Source: Bacteroidia bacterium (GTDB taxonomy: Bacteria; Bacteroidota; Bacteroidia; J057). Taken from it: DNA of 64,000 nucleotides. Of the stretch, positions 10,286-19,114 are shown in pieces. Position numbers and translations under genes: made by a program. Within the stretch, counting starts at the first letter, position 1. Each line of letters starts with the position of its first letter. The notes below the pieces were generated by a model that searched no databases, had not been told where the DNA came from, and worked only from the letters and a program-made list of their open reading frames with translations. The stretch lies in assembly GCA_030430205.1 (NCBI GenBank), contig JAUIGE010000019.1, positions 1 through 64,000 on the forward strand, in the 5' to 3' direction.

Positions 10286-11536
10286 TTAGACTTGAATTGA
10301 AGAAAGAGAGGCATTCTCATAGGCTCCACTGGCAATATTGTCTCTGATTTTCTCAAAAGCATCCAGTGTATCCTTTACATCCTTCTCTGTATGTGCAGCA
10401 GTCGGAATCATTCTCAGCATGATTACGCCCTTTTCAACCACCGGATAAGTGACCACAGAGACGAAAATTCCATGATTTTCCCGTAAATCGTAGGTGATCG
10501 CGCCAGCGAGGGCAGCATTACCTTGCATAAATACAGGAGTCACAGGAGACTCGGGATTTCCAATATCAAAACCGCGCTCTTTGAGGCCCTTTTGCAGATT
10601 TTTTACAACAGACCACAGTTTTTCGCGCAATTCTGGCATGGTACGAAGCATCTCCAGACGCTTGATGGCCCCGATAGTCATCGGCATGCAAAGAGATTTA
10701 GCATAGATTTGGCTCCGCATATTATAGCGAAGAAACCTGATGACTTTGGCATCGCCTGTAACAAAAGCACCAAAACCAGCCATAGACTTGGCAAAGGTGC
10801 AAAACAGCACGTCAATTTGGTCCATCACACCCAAATGCTCGGGTGCTCCCTGCCCTGTTTTACCCATTACACCGAAGCCATGGGCATCATCTACAAAAAT
10901 TCGGAAGTTATATTTTTCTTTCAATGCGCAAATCTCATCCAATTTGCCCATGGTGCCGCTCATGCCGAAGACACCTTCGGTGATAACCAGGATGCCTCCT
11001 CCCGTATTTTCAACGATGCGCTGCGCTTTTTCCAGGCGGTCTTCCAGTTGCGCCATATTATTATGCGCAAATACAAAACGCTTGGCAAGGCTCATGCTCA
11101 TGCCGTCCATGATACAGGCGTGTGACAACTGATCATAGACAATGACATCTCTGCGGTCGGTAAGGGATTGAATGATAGAAACACAGCCCTGGTAGCCAAA
11201 GTTCATGAGGAAAGCATCTTCCTTTCCCATAAACTCAGCTGCCTGACGCTCAAAATCCTCATGGTAATCAGAATTACCTGTAAGCATCCGTGATCCCATA
11301 GGATAAGCGAGTCCCCAATCTGCGGCAGCCTCGGCATCCACTTTGCGGATATCTGGATGATTGGCGAGTCCCAGGTAATTGTTGATAGACCAGGTAAGAA
11401 CCTCTTTTCCTCTGAACTTCATCCTTGGGCCAACTTCCCCTTCCAGTTTGGGAAAGGTAAAGTACCCATGTCCTATATTCGCCCATTGTCCAAGGTCGGT
11501 GGCCATTAAGCGATCTATTTTATTGAAAATATCCAA
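10286..11536 (-). CDS. Serine palmitoyltransferase-type PLP enzyme
   Basis: 416 aa, alpha-oxoamine synthase family. Bacteroidota members of this subgroup join serine and a fatty acyl-CoA to 3-ketosphinganine, the first step of sphingolipid synthesis. Visible features: N-terminal GYFTFPKLEGEVGPRM and WSINNYLGLANHP, MGSRMLTGNSDYHEDFE, His139 stacking on the cofactor (LSHA), Asp216/His219 in VDDAHG, and the PLP lysine Lys250 in TFAKSMAG. The long KLEGE insert favours serine palmitoyltransferase over KBL or BioF. The start is a TTG: no ATG fits the family N-terminus (MDIF), and a GGAG lies just upstream, rare in this phylum. Alternative start: Met11. Confidence 0.85.
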   Translation of the reverse strand: MDIFNKIDRLMATDLGQWANIGHGYFTFPKLEGEVGPRMKFRGKEVLTWSINNYLGLANHPDIRKVDAEAAADWGLAYPMGSRMLTGNSDYHEDFERQAAEFMGKEDAFLMNFGYQGCVSIIQSLTDRRDVIVYDQLSHACIMDGMSMSLAKRFVFAHNNMAQLEDRLEKAQRIVENTGGGILVITEGVFGMSGTMGKLDEICALKEKYNFRIFVDDAHGFGVMGKTGQGAPEHLGVMDQIDVLFCTFAKSMAGFGAFVTGDAKVIRFLRYNMRSQIYAKSLCMPMTIGAIKRLEMLRTMPELREKLWSVVKNLQKGLKERGFDIGNPESPVTPVFMQGNAALAGAITYDLRENHGIFVSVVTYPVVEKGVIMLRMIPTAAHTEKDVKDTLDAFEKIRDNIASGAYENASLSSIQV

Positions 11537-11579
11537 GCTTTCTCCAATTAAAGGTGATACAATAGATTTAAAAGCTCGG

Positions 11580-11587
11580 CAAAAATA
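11580..11587 (-). promoter_or_regulatory. Possible -7 box of the serine palmitoyltransferase gene
   Basis: Reads TATTTTTG on the minus strand (TAnnTTTG), 43 bases upstream of the proposed TTG start. No -33 TTG at the expected spacing. Confidence 0.35.
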
Positions 11588-11677
11588 GAACTATTTCCCT
11601 AATAAGAAAAAAACAAGGCTCTTTTCGCTGCTTCCCCTGGGAGGGAAACAGGCAAGAAAACAAAATGCCGGGAGCTA

Positions 11678-12949
11678 TTATTTGGCTGCGTAGGTGTTTT
11701 CTTCTTTCTCTAAAGGAATGGCTTCGAGTCTGGATTTCATCTCGTCGCGGAGAGCGGCGTAGAGGTTTTCATTTTCATGGAGAATGGGCTCGACTGGCGG
11801 CGCGTCAATGACGCGGGGATTTACCTGTCTGCCGTTTTTCCAAAAACGGAAACAAAGATGCGGACCTGTCGCCAGGCCTGTACTGCCGACATAGCCGATG
11901 ATATCGCCCTGCTTGACGGCAGTGCCTGATTTGACTCCTTTGGCGAAGCCTGACATGTGCAGGTACTGGGTAGCATAGACGCTGTTGTGGCGCACCTTGA
12001 CATACCGGCCATTGCCGCGGGTATAGGCTGCTGCGACAACAACCCCATCTCCTACGGAGCGGATAGGCGTGCCTTTGGGCGCTGCATAATCAACACCCAA
12101 ATGGGGGCGGTATCTTTTCAGGATGGGGTGAAAGCGCTTATAGCTAAATCCGCTGCTGATGCGCGAATACTGAAGCGGGGCGCGCAAAAAAGCCTTGCGG
12201 AGACTTTGCCCATTTTCATCATAAAATCCTGTTTGCCCGTTTTCGTCAAAGTAAAAGGCGTAAAAATCTTTTTCTGCATGGTGAAAAACAGCCGACTTGA
12301 TCGTTTTGATTCCCATTGACTGCCCTTCTACGAATTCTTCATCATAAATCACCTTAAACCAATCGCCTTTCTGTGTATGAAAAAAGTCCAGGCTCCAGCC
12401 ATAAATATTTTCCAGGAGGCTTGCCAGATTGACATCCAGTTCATTTTGCTGAATGGTCTCATACAAAGAGGAGTAAATGACGCCTGAAGCTTCCTGCTCC
12501 ATGGTGAAGGTAGGCTTGCGGCCCATATTAACTTCCACCTCATTTCTCAAATCATATACTACATAATCTGCCTTATTGATCTCATAGATAAAATAATCGA
12601 CCTGTGCCTGATCATTTTTAAGCAAAATGTAGGGATTGCCTGCTTTCATTTTTCGCACATCAAAAACCTCTTTTGATTTACGGGCCATGGCGTCCACCTT
12701 GGGATAGGCTACATCATGAGCAGAAAGTATGTCGGAAAGAAATTGATTTCTCTTTATTTTTTCCTCTATGACCACATATTGGTCAATCGCAATACCGTAT
12801 TTATCATCTGCCATGCGCTTAAGCTCAGGGGCAGGCAATTCAGCAAGAGAAGATGCGGCTGAAGGGGGAGCATCAGCGATCTTTTTTTGGCAGGATGAAA
12901 AACACAGAAACAATGCGGGAAGCAGGGTGAGTCGTAAAATTACGTTCAC
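11678..12949 (-). CDS. M23 family peptidase lipoprotein
   Basis: 423 aa, GTG start. The signal peptide ends in a lipobox (FSSC, Cys20), so the protein is a lipoprotein, probably in the periplasm. Residues 40-260 form the OapA/opacity-like N-terminal region common in these proteins (IDQYVVIEEKIKRNQFLSDIL, then a GWSLDFFHTQKGDWF module). The C-terminal LytM domain has HLGVD (His283, Asp287), YLHM (His331) and TGPHLCFRFW (His364, Cys366). In classical M23 enzymes the last motif is HxH and its second His binds zinc; here it is Cys. I infer a murein endopeptidase with a modified zinc site, or a regulatory homologue. Confidence 0.88.
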   Translation of the reverse strand: MNVILRLTLLPALFLCFSSCQKKIADAPPSAASSLAELPAPELKRMADDKYGIAIDQYVVIEEKIKRNQFLSDILSAHDVAYPKVDAMARKSKEVFDVRKMKAGNPYILLKNDQAQVDYFIYEINKADYVVYDLRNEVEVNMGRKPTFTMEQEASGVIYSSLYETIQQNELDVNLASLLENIYGWSLDFFHTQKGDWFKVIYDEEFVEGQSMGIKTIKSAVFHHAEKDFYAFYFDENGQTGFYDENGQSLRKAFLRAPLQYSRISSGFSYKRFHPILKRYRPHLGVDYAAPKGTPIRSVGDGVVVAAAYTRGNGRYVKVRHNSVYATQYLHMSGFAKGVKSGTAVKQGDIIGYVGSTGLATGPHLCFRFWKNGRQVNPRVIDAPPVEPILHENENLYAALRDEMKSRLEAIPLEKEENTYAAK

Positions 12950-13060
12950 GGGCAGAAAATTTTAGCAAGTGGAAAAACAAATGGTAACTAAAGACGGAAA
13001 TTAAGCGATTCTTCCAAGAAGAGAAAGTTTTTTGATAAAAAAATTAGGATTAAGCCACAA

Positions 13061-15166
13061 TTACTTCAACATAAGCATGCCCGCATTGCTTTTTCCTTCT
13101 TTTGACTGTACAAATATGTTATACATACCGGCAGGAAGCTGCTGGAGATCAAGTGCCTGATCCCATTTACCCTGGAAGTCAGTCTGGATCTTTTTTGCAT
13201 AAAGCTGCTGACCCATCATGTTAAAAAGCTGAATATGAACTTCTTCACCAGCGGGATAACCTTCCATCCTTAGCTCTACCCTTTTGTCTGTGGAGGGATT
13301 GGGAAAAATGGTCAAAAGAGAATAGGGCTTTACATAAACCGCCACTGTCTGGGTATAAGACATGCCTCCATCTATATCAATCTGACGAATCCGGTAGTAA
13401 TTCAGCCCCACTTTGGGCCGCTGGTCAATGGATTCATACTGCAAGGCAGTATCGCTAAAACCCTTGCCTTTCACGGTCGAAAGCACCACAAAACTTTGCC
13501 CATCCACAGAACGCTCTACCAAAAAACGGTCATTATTGATTTCACTGGCAGTAGCCCAATTCAGCAGGATATGGTCATTTTGTTGCCGGGCCGTAAAGGA
13601 GCTAAACTCCACCGGAAATACGGAAAGCACCAGGGGTTTTGCACAAAAACCGCTCAGACAAGGCCCATCAACGCCGGTCAAAAACAGATCCTGCAGGTTG
13701 AGATCGAGCTGCTGATCCGAGACTGTGACCACATATCGCCTGTATAAAGCAGAGGAATGGCCGCCTGCCAGGTTAAAAATATCCAGGCTGTTGTCTACCA
13801 CACTTCCCTCCAAAACCACATTGAACTTGCGGGAGCCCGAACCGCCCATGGCCTTGGCAGCCGGCGCAAATGGCACCCCGTATTCATTCTCTGAAAAGAG
13901 GCAATAGACCTCATAATCGTTATTGGGGACAGGAATATCATAGTTTAGCTGCCCTGACAGCTGCGTTTTGAAAATGGCATCATCCTGGGTATTGGCAATG
14001 CCCTCGTATAAGGTATAATCCTCATTGGGATAACCTCCCCCGGCTTCATATTGATCCACCTGGAAAATGTCACCATTGCTCGCCACTTTTTCACCACCGA
14101 GACAATTCACACAAAGCCCTTCATAATAATGAAGGACGGGTACATTCGAGACTGGGCTTTTGCAAAAGCGATGTTGACCAGCCTGAACAATGCCCGAGCT
14201 ATCACCGATGGTGATGGCAAAAAAGTGATTCCTGCCGCCATTGGCAGCGGTATTGTCCAGGGTGACAGGCACATCTATCAGCCCAAAACTTCCCAGCGTG
14301 AAAGTGTCTACAAGCAGACTGAGAAGGGTGTTTTCTTCATGCTCATCGATATCAAAAGGAGAAGGAATATGCCGTTCCGTCTTCAAATCGAGTGCCCCTT
14401 CCACCTGATACAGGATGACATTCTTATTGGGTGGGCCTAGCAGGCGTATCTGATGCTGGGTATCGTAGGTGTAAGTAGGGGAAAAAGGAACAGTGGTAGG
14501 CACCAGAGTGGGCAGCCCCGAGGCCGCACATTTATCAGAAAGTATCACTTCCGCCTTGCCATGGCAATCTTTCACGGGAGTCAACTGAGAACTCAGGATG
14601 GTTCCATCCGAAAACTCAATGCTCACATTTGCCCCTACCAGATCCAAGCCGCTGATGCGGCCGGTATTTTCAGGGCCACTGTAGTTTTTCAGGCTGCTGT
14701 GATCTATGTCCGCGCTAAATGAAAGGGTATTAAACTGCCCAAAAGTACTGCTTCCAGAGGAGGCAAAATTGAGGATCAGCTCACGGTACCCGCCGGTATT
14801 GCCATCATAAAAGGCATAGCTGGCTGCTGTGAATCCCGTAGCACTGCCACCGGCATCTACTGTAAGGCTTTTGTACACCTGATCGCCGGCAGTACCAAAA
14901 GGATCGAAAAAAATATCCTTCATGATAGCAGTACTCAGGTTTATTTTGAGCTGTACAATATTGTAAAATGGACTGGTCGAGTAGTTGGTGATGTTAAAGG
15001 AATAGGCATCGTAGGTGTCATTGTCAATATTGCAACCTGTGCCGACTTCCATAAAGGCCCGATAATCGGTGTACTGGGCCGATGAAGGCCGGGGGGCTAA
15101 TAAGCAAAGAAAAAGGAAGACTGAGAGGAAAGGGGCGGTTTTCAAAAAAGTAACATTTGGCTTCAT
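13061..15166 (-). CDS. Secreted T9SS type A cargo protein
   Basis: 701 aa. A signal peptide (hydrophobic FLSVFLFLCLL, then PSSAQ) is followed by about 470 residues with no domain I can name, rich in beta-type sequence and with several Cys (CVNCLGG, CLSGFCAKP). Residues about 515-600 are a fibronectin/Ig-like module (SFTARQQNDHILLNWATASEINNDRFLVERSVDGQSF), standard in T9SS cargo. The last 75 residues (TIFPNPSTDKRVEL ... LPAGMYNIFVQSKEGKS) are the type A sorting domain that directs export and anchoring by the type IX system. The protein is therefore probably on the cell surface. Single gene with 186 bases of non-coding sequence upstream. Confidence 0.85.
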   Translation of the reverse strand: MKPNVTFLKTAPFLSVFLFLCLLAPRPSSAQYTDYRAFMEVGTGCNIDNDTYDAYSFNITNYSTSPFYNIVQLKINLSTAIMKDIFFDPFGTAGDQVYKSLTVDAGGSATGFTAASYAFYDGNTGGYRELILNFASSGSSTFGQFNTLSFSADIDHSSLKNYSGPENTGRISGLDLVGANVSIEFSDGTILSSQLTPVKDCHGKAEVILSDKCAASGLPTLVPTTVPFSPTYTYDTQHQIRLLGPPNKNVILYQVEGALDLKTERHIPSPFDIDEHEENTLLSLLVDTFTLGSFGLIDVPVTLDNTAANGGRNHFFAITIGDSSGIVQAGQHRFCKSPVSNVPVLHYYEGLCVNCLGGEKVASNGDIFQVDQYEAGGGYPNEDYTLYEGIANTQDDAIFKTQLSGQLNYDIPVPNNDYEVYCLFSENEYGVPFAPAAKAMGGSGSRKFNVVLEGSVVDNSLDIFNLAGGHSSALYRRYVVTVSDQQLDLNLQDLFLTGVDGPCLSGFCAKPLVLSVFPVEFSSFTARQQNDHILLNWATASEINNDRFLVERSVDGQSFVVLSTVKGKGFSDTALQYESIDQRPKVGLNYYRIRQIDIDGGMSYTQTVAVYVKPYSLLTIFPNPSTDKRVELRMEGYPAGEEVHIQLFNMMGQQLYAKKIQTDFQGKWDQALDLQQLPAGMYNIFVQSKEGKSNAGMLMLK

Positions 15167-15352
15167 AAAAAGTCTGCAATTTGTGTGTTGTTTGAATTTA
15201 GCAAAAGCAAATCAACCTTTCATCCTGCTGAAAGGTCTTTTGGAAAAATGTGATCGGAATTTGGTTTACCTACCTACAGGAAAAGCTTGGCTAAATCTAT
15301 GCCTAATTTTTAAGATTGGATATTTTTAATTAAAAAATAATTGCTTCCCGAA

Positions 15353-16096
15353 TCAATTTCTTCGGATCAAATCCGAAACAAAAACAAATTCCTCCAGAGG
15401 CCCGGAGGTTATAGCCAAAATCGCCTTATTATCCCCTTCCCATTCCTTTTTTCCTTTATACAAAAACATGATATTATCGCCAATATTGACGACAGAGTTC
15501 ATATCATGAGACACCACAACGGTGGTCATTTCATACTCATAGGTAAGCTCCTGTATCAATTCATCTATGACCTTGGCGGTCAGGGGGTCCAGGCCGGAGT
15601 TGGGTTCGTCTACGAAAAGGTAATTGGGATTCATGGCGATCGCACGGGCGATGCCTACCCGCTTCATCATACCTCCGGAAAGCTCGGAGGGGTATAGTTT
15701 TTCAGATCCGGGCAGCTTGACCCGCTCCAATACAAAAGCAACCCGATCTCTGTTTTCGGCAACAGAGTTTTTGGTAAACATTTGCAAAGGGAAAGTGACA
15801 TTTTGCTCCACGGTCATGGAGTCAAAGAGGGCGCTGCCCTGAAAAAGCATACCTATATTTTTGCGCAATTCGCGCTTGGTGGTCATGTCACAATGGTGAA
15901 AATCTACCCCATCAAAAATCACTTTGCCTTCATCAGGCTCCATCAAGCCTACAATTGACTTCAACATCACGCTCTTTCCGCTTCCGCTCGCGCCAATAAT
16001 CATGTTGATTTTCCCTTTGTGAAAGGTGAAATCTATGCCCTGAAGGACATGCTTGTCTCCGAAAGATTTGTGAAGATTTTGGACTTCGATTGCCAT
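15353..16096 (-). CDS. mlaF: ABC transporter ATPase, MlaF-like
   Basis: 247 aa from the chosen ATG (MAIEVQNLHKSFGDKHVL). Walker A GASGSGKS, signature LSGGMMKRVGIARA, Walker B YLFVDEPNSGLDP, H-loop VVSHD. The pattern and the adjacent MlaE permease identify it as the ATPase of an Mla-type lipid (glycerophospholipid) transporter at the inner membrane. The frame stays open 40 codons further upstream, but that part is only translated heptamer repeat (KPETQNP-type) and the end of mlaE, so it was excluded. No MlaD or other Mla gene is adjacent. Confidence 0.9.
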   Translation of the reverse strand: MAIEVQNLHKSFGDKHVLQGIDFTFHKGKINMIIGASGSGKSVMLKSIVGLMEPDEGKVIFDGVDFHHCDMTTKRELRKNIGMLFQGSALFDSMTVEQNVTFPLQMFTKNSVAENRDRVAFVLERVKLPGSEKLYPSELSGGMMKRVGIARAIAMNPNYLFVDEPNSGLDPLTAKVIDELIQELTYEYEMTTVVVSHDMNSVVNIGDNIMFLYKGKKEWEGDNKAILAITSGPLEEFVFVSDLIRRN

Positions 16097-16103
16097 GGGG
16101 AGG

Positions 16104-16166
16104 GAGTTTTGGGTTTTGGGTTTCGGGTTTTGGGTTTCGGGTTTTGGGTTTTGGGTTTTGGGTTTT
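16104..16166. repeat. Nine-unit 7-bp tandem repeat between mlaE and mlaF
   Basis: Exactly nine units: GAGTTTT once, then GGGTTTT or GGGTTTC eight times on the plus strand (AAAACCC/GAAACCC on the coding strand). It overlaps the mlaE stop codon (16165-16167) and ends 7 bases before the mlaF ATG, so it makes up nearly the whole spacer. Its runs of three G with 4-base loops on the template strand fit a G-quadruplex pattern. Confidence 0.95.
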
Positions 16167-16905
16167 ATAGGAGTAGTTCTGCGACGAGGTAGTCTGCGAC
16201 GACCATTGCCAGGCAACTGAAAACCACAGCACGGGTGGAGGCCTCTCCCACTTCCAGCGCACCACCGGAGGTATAGAAGCCCTGGTATGCAGAAATGGAT
16301 GAAATCAAAAAGCCATAAATCACTGCTTTGATATACATCACCACGATCTGAAAGCCATCATAATATTCGGTCATTCCCTGGGAAAACTCAGTGACGGTCA
16401 CTTCTCCACCAGCCTGGCCTGCAAACATCCCTCCCACTACCATCAGAAAAGCTGAAATGGTAATCAAAACCGGAAAGGAGATCATGCCCGCAACGATGCG
16501 GGGAATCAGCAAATAACCTTTAGAATTGATGCCCATCACCTCCAGCGCATCTATCTGCTCGGTGACGCGCATGGTCCCAATCTGGGAAGCGATATTCGAG
16601 CCGATACGGCCCGCCAGGATAAAAGACAGCACCGTAGGTGCCAGCTCCAGGATAGAGGTAGCCGCCACCACGCTCCCAATAATCGAATCCGGCAGCAAGC
16701 CCGTCTCCAACTGATAAGCGATTTGGATGGTTTGTACCCCTCCTATAAAGGTAGAGATGATCACAACGATAAACAGACTTCCATTCGTCATGGAAACCGC
16801 CTCACGTATTGCCAACTGGTAATAAATGCTGAATTTCTCCGGCGTTTTGAATATCCCCCTCACCAGGAGAACATAGCGGCCAATGTGGTAAAATAGTTTA
16901 TACAA
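16165..16905 (-). CDS. mlaE: ABC transporter permease, MlaE family
   Basis: 246 aa, the usual length. N-terminal amphipathic segment (LFYHIGRYVLLVRGIFKTPEKF), then about five membrane helices. Family landmarks: GVQTIQIAYQLETGL, RIGSNIASQIGTMRVTEQIDALEVMGINS, and PRIVAGMISFPVL. It is the inner-membrane permease partner of the MlaF-like ATPase, moving phospholipid between membranes. The start is TTG at 16905: no ATG fits, the next Met comes only after 38 residues, and the family N-terminus begins here. A six-unit 7-bp repeat fills the gap back to mutB. Confidence 0.9.
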   Translation of the reverse strand: MYKLFYHIGRYVLLVRGIFKTPEKFSIYYQLAIREAVSMTNGSLFIVVIISTFIGGVQTIQIAYQLETGLLPDSIIGSVVAATSILELAPTVLSFILAGRIGSNIASQIGTMRVTEQIDALEVMGINSKGYLLIPRIVAGMISFPVLITISAFLMVVGGMFAGQAGGEVTVTEFSQGMTEYYDGFQIVVMYIKAVIYGFLISSISAYQGFYTSGGALEVGEASTRAVVFSCLAMVVADYLVAELLL

Positions 16906-16907
16906 AA

Positions 16908-16949
16908 TTCGTTTTTCGTTTCTCGTTTCTCTACTCTCGGCTCTCTACT
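16908..16949. repeat. Six-unit 7-bp repeat between mutB and mlaE
   Basis: Plus-strand units TTCGTTT, TTCGTTT, CTCGTTT, CTCTACT, CTCGGCT, CTCTACT. It starts 3 bases after the mutB stop codon (16953-16955) and ends 2 bases before the mlaE TTG. Units are less uniform than at 16104 but the 7-base phase holds. Confidence 0.75.
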
Positions 16950-16952
16950 CTC

Positions 16953-19085
16953 CTACCCAATCATCTCTTTAAGAATCTCTTCCGCAGCCACAGGTATAAC
17001 CGTTCCCGGTCCAAATATAGCCGTAACACCCGCATCATACAGAAATGCATAATCCTGCTGAGGAATAACTCCTCCTACAACAACGAGCATATCGTCGCGT
17101 CCCATATCCTTGAGTGCCTGAATAAGTTGCGGCACCAGGGTCTTGTGGCCTGCGGCAAGGGAAGATACCCCCACGATGTGCACATCGTTTTCTATGGCCT
17201 GGCGGGCGACTTCTTCCGGCATCTGGAAGAGGGGCCCGATATCTACATCGAAGCCCAAATCCGCAAAACTGGTGGAGATCACCTTTGCTCCTCTGTCGTG
17301 GCCATCCTGGCCCATTTTTGCGATCATAATCCGGGGGCGCCTGCCCTCCATTTCAGCAAATCGATCTGCCAGCTGCGTTACCCGCTGAAAGGTATCTTTT
17401 TGTTCCTGCATCATTTCCTGCGCATACACGCCTGATATGGTATGAATTTCGGGTTGATAACGGCCGAAGGATGCCTCCATGGCATCGGATATTTCGCCCA
17501 GACTAGCGCGATGGCGCGCTGCGATTACGGCGAGTTCCAGCAAATTGCCTTCGCCGCCTGTGGCGCAAGCCGTGATGGCTTCCAGGCTGGCCTTGACAGC
17601 CTCAGGGTTGCGGCTGGCCCGCAGGGCTGCAATCCGCTCCTTTTGCGATAGCAAAACGGCCTGGTTGTCGACTTCCCTGATTTCAAATTGGCTGTCATCT
17701 TCAGCTTTAAAACGATTCACACCGACAATTACGTCCTTGCCACTGTCAATGCGCGCCTGCTTGCGCGTAGCGGCCTCTTCGATCCGCATCTTGGGGATCC
17801 CCGCCTCAATAGCTTTCGCCATGCCGCCATAGGATTCCACTTCCTCTATCAGTTCCCAGGCTTTGTGGGCAATCTCATGAGTGAGTCGCTCCATATAATA
17901 GGAACCCGCCCAGGGGTCCACGGCACGGGTGATATTTGTCTCCTCCTGGAGATAAAGCTGTGTATTGCGCGCGATGCGCGCAGAGAAGTCCGTCGGCAAA
18001 GCGATGGCCTCATCGAAGGAATTGGTATGCAATGATTGGGTATGCCCAAAAGCTGCTGCCAGGGCCTCCACGCAAGTACGCGCGACATTGTTGAATGGAT
18101 CCTGCTCTGTCAGGCTCCAGCCTGAAGTCTGGCAATGTGTCCGCAAGGACATGGATTTGGGGTTTTGGGGCTTAAACTGCTTGACCAGTTTGGCCCAGAG
18201 CATGCGTGCTGCCCGCATTTTGGCTATCTCCATGAAAAAATTCATACCGATAGCCCAGAAAAAGGAAAGTCGCGGTGCGAAGCTGTCTATGTCGAGTCCT
18301 GCGGCGATACCCGTTCGCAGGTATTCCAGGCCATCGGCCAGGGTATAGGCGAGCTCCAGCTCGGCCGTGGCACCGGCCTCCTGCATGTGGTATCCGCTTA
18401 TAGAGATGGAGTTAAATTTGGGCATCCGCTGCGAAGCGTATTCAAATATATCTCCGATGATGCGCATAGATTCCGCAGGAGGATAGATATAGGTGTTGCG
18501 CACCATAAATTCTTTCAGGATGTCATTCTGAATGGTGCCGCTCAACTGCTCAGGCTTGACGCCCTGCTCCTCCGCAGCCACGATATAAAAGGCCATAATG
18601 GGCAATACGGCTCCATTCATGGTCATAGAGACCGACATGCGGTCGAGGGGTATCTGGTCAAAGAGGATTTTCATATCCTCCACAGAGTCAATGGCTACAC
18701 CGGCTTTGCCGACATCTCCTGCCACCCGGGGGTGGTCTGAGTCATATCCACGGTGTGTGGCCAGGTCAAAAGCTACTGAAAGGCCTTTTTGGCCAGCGGC
18801 AAGGTTGCGGCGGTAAAAAGCATTGGAGGCTTCCGCAGTAGAAAAACCCGCATATTGGCGGATCGTCCACGCCCGGCTGGCGTACATGCTGCTATAGGGT
18901 CCGCGCAAAAAAGGCGGAAATCCCGCCACGAAATCAAGGTGCTCCAGCCCCTTGAGGTCCTCCGCTGTATATACCGATTTGATCGGAATCTGCTCAGCAG
19001 TCTGCTGACTGCCGATTTCTGGTTTTTCCTTAAAGGCTTTCTTTTTCGGTTTGAAAGCCATCGACTCAAAATTTGGCCGCTTCAT
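16953..19085 (-). CDS. mutB: Methylmalonyl-CoA mutase, large (catalytic) subunit
   Basis: 710 aa from Met at 19085 ([11 protein letters not shown]). Interconverts succinyl-CoA and (R)-methylmalonyl-CoA with adenosylcobalamin. The substrate barrel shows [34 protein letters not shown] split over residues 50-90, [19 protein letters not shown] and [12 protein letters not shown]. The B12 domain has the DxHxxG motif ([10 protein letters not shown]) whose His (about residue 596) is the lower cobalt ligand. An upstream in-frame ATG at 19109 would add eight residues that are only a two-unit 7-bp repeat, so it was rejected. Its usual partner mutA lies about 10 kb upstream on the same strand. Confidence 0.97.
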   Translation of the reverse strand: MKRPNFESMAFKPKKKAFKEKPEIGSQQTAEQIPIKSVYTAEDLKGLEHLDFVAGFPPFLRGPYSSMYASRAWTIRQYAGFSTAEASNAFYRRNLAAGQKGLSVAFDLATHRGYDSDHPRVAGDVGKAGVAIDSVEDMKILFDQIPLDRMSVSMTMNGAVLPIMAFYIVAAEEQGVKPEQLSGTIQNDILKEFMVRNTYIYPPAESMRIIGDIFEYASQRMPKFNSISISGYHMQEAGATAELELAYTLADGLEYLRTGIAAGLDIDSFAPRLSFFWAIGMNFFMEIAKMRAARMLWAKLVKQFKPQNPKSMSLRTHCQTSGWSLTEQDPFNNVARTCVEALAAAFGHTQSLHTNSFDEAIALPTDFSARIARNTQLYLQEETNITRAVDPWAGSYYMERLTHEIAHKAWELIEEVESYGGMAKAIEAGIPKMRIEEAATRKQARIDSGKDVIVGVNRFKAEDDSQFEIREVDNQAVLLSQKERIAALRASRNPEAVKASLEAITACATGGEGNLLELAVIAARHRASLGEISDAMEASFGRYQPEIHTISGVYAQEMMQEQKDTFQRVTQLADRFAEMEGRRPRIMIAKMGQDGHDRGAKVISTSFADLGFDVDIGPLFQMPEEVARQAIENDVHIVGVSSLAAGHKTLVPQLIQALKDMGRDDMLVVVGGVIPQQDYAFLYDAGVTAIFGPGTVIPVAAEEILKEMIG

Positions 19086-19091
19086 TGAAAA

Positions 19092-19105
19092 TCGTTTTTC
19101 GTTTT
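19092..19105. repeat. Two-unit 7-bp repeat before mutB
   Basis: TCGTTTT twice on the plus strand (AAAACGA on the coding strand), between the stop of the preceding dehydrogenase gene (19115) and the mutB ATG. The same two units precede gatA at 38821-38834. Confidence 0.5.
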
Positions 19106-19114
19106 GCATTCTGC

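Noticed and set aside
16104-16166. CRISPR-like array
   Set aside because: Units are 7 bp, contiguous and without spacers, and no cas gene is present; it is a simple tandem repeat. The same applies to the other arrays.
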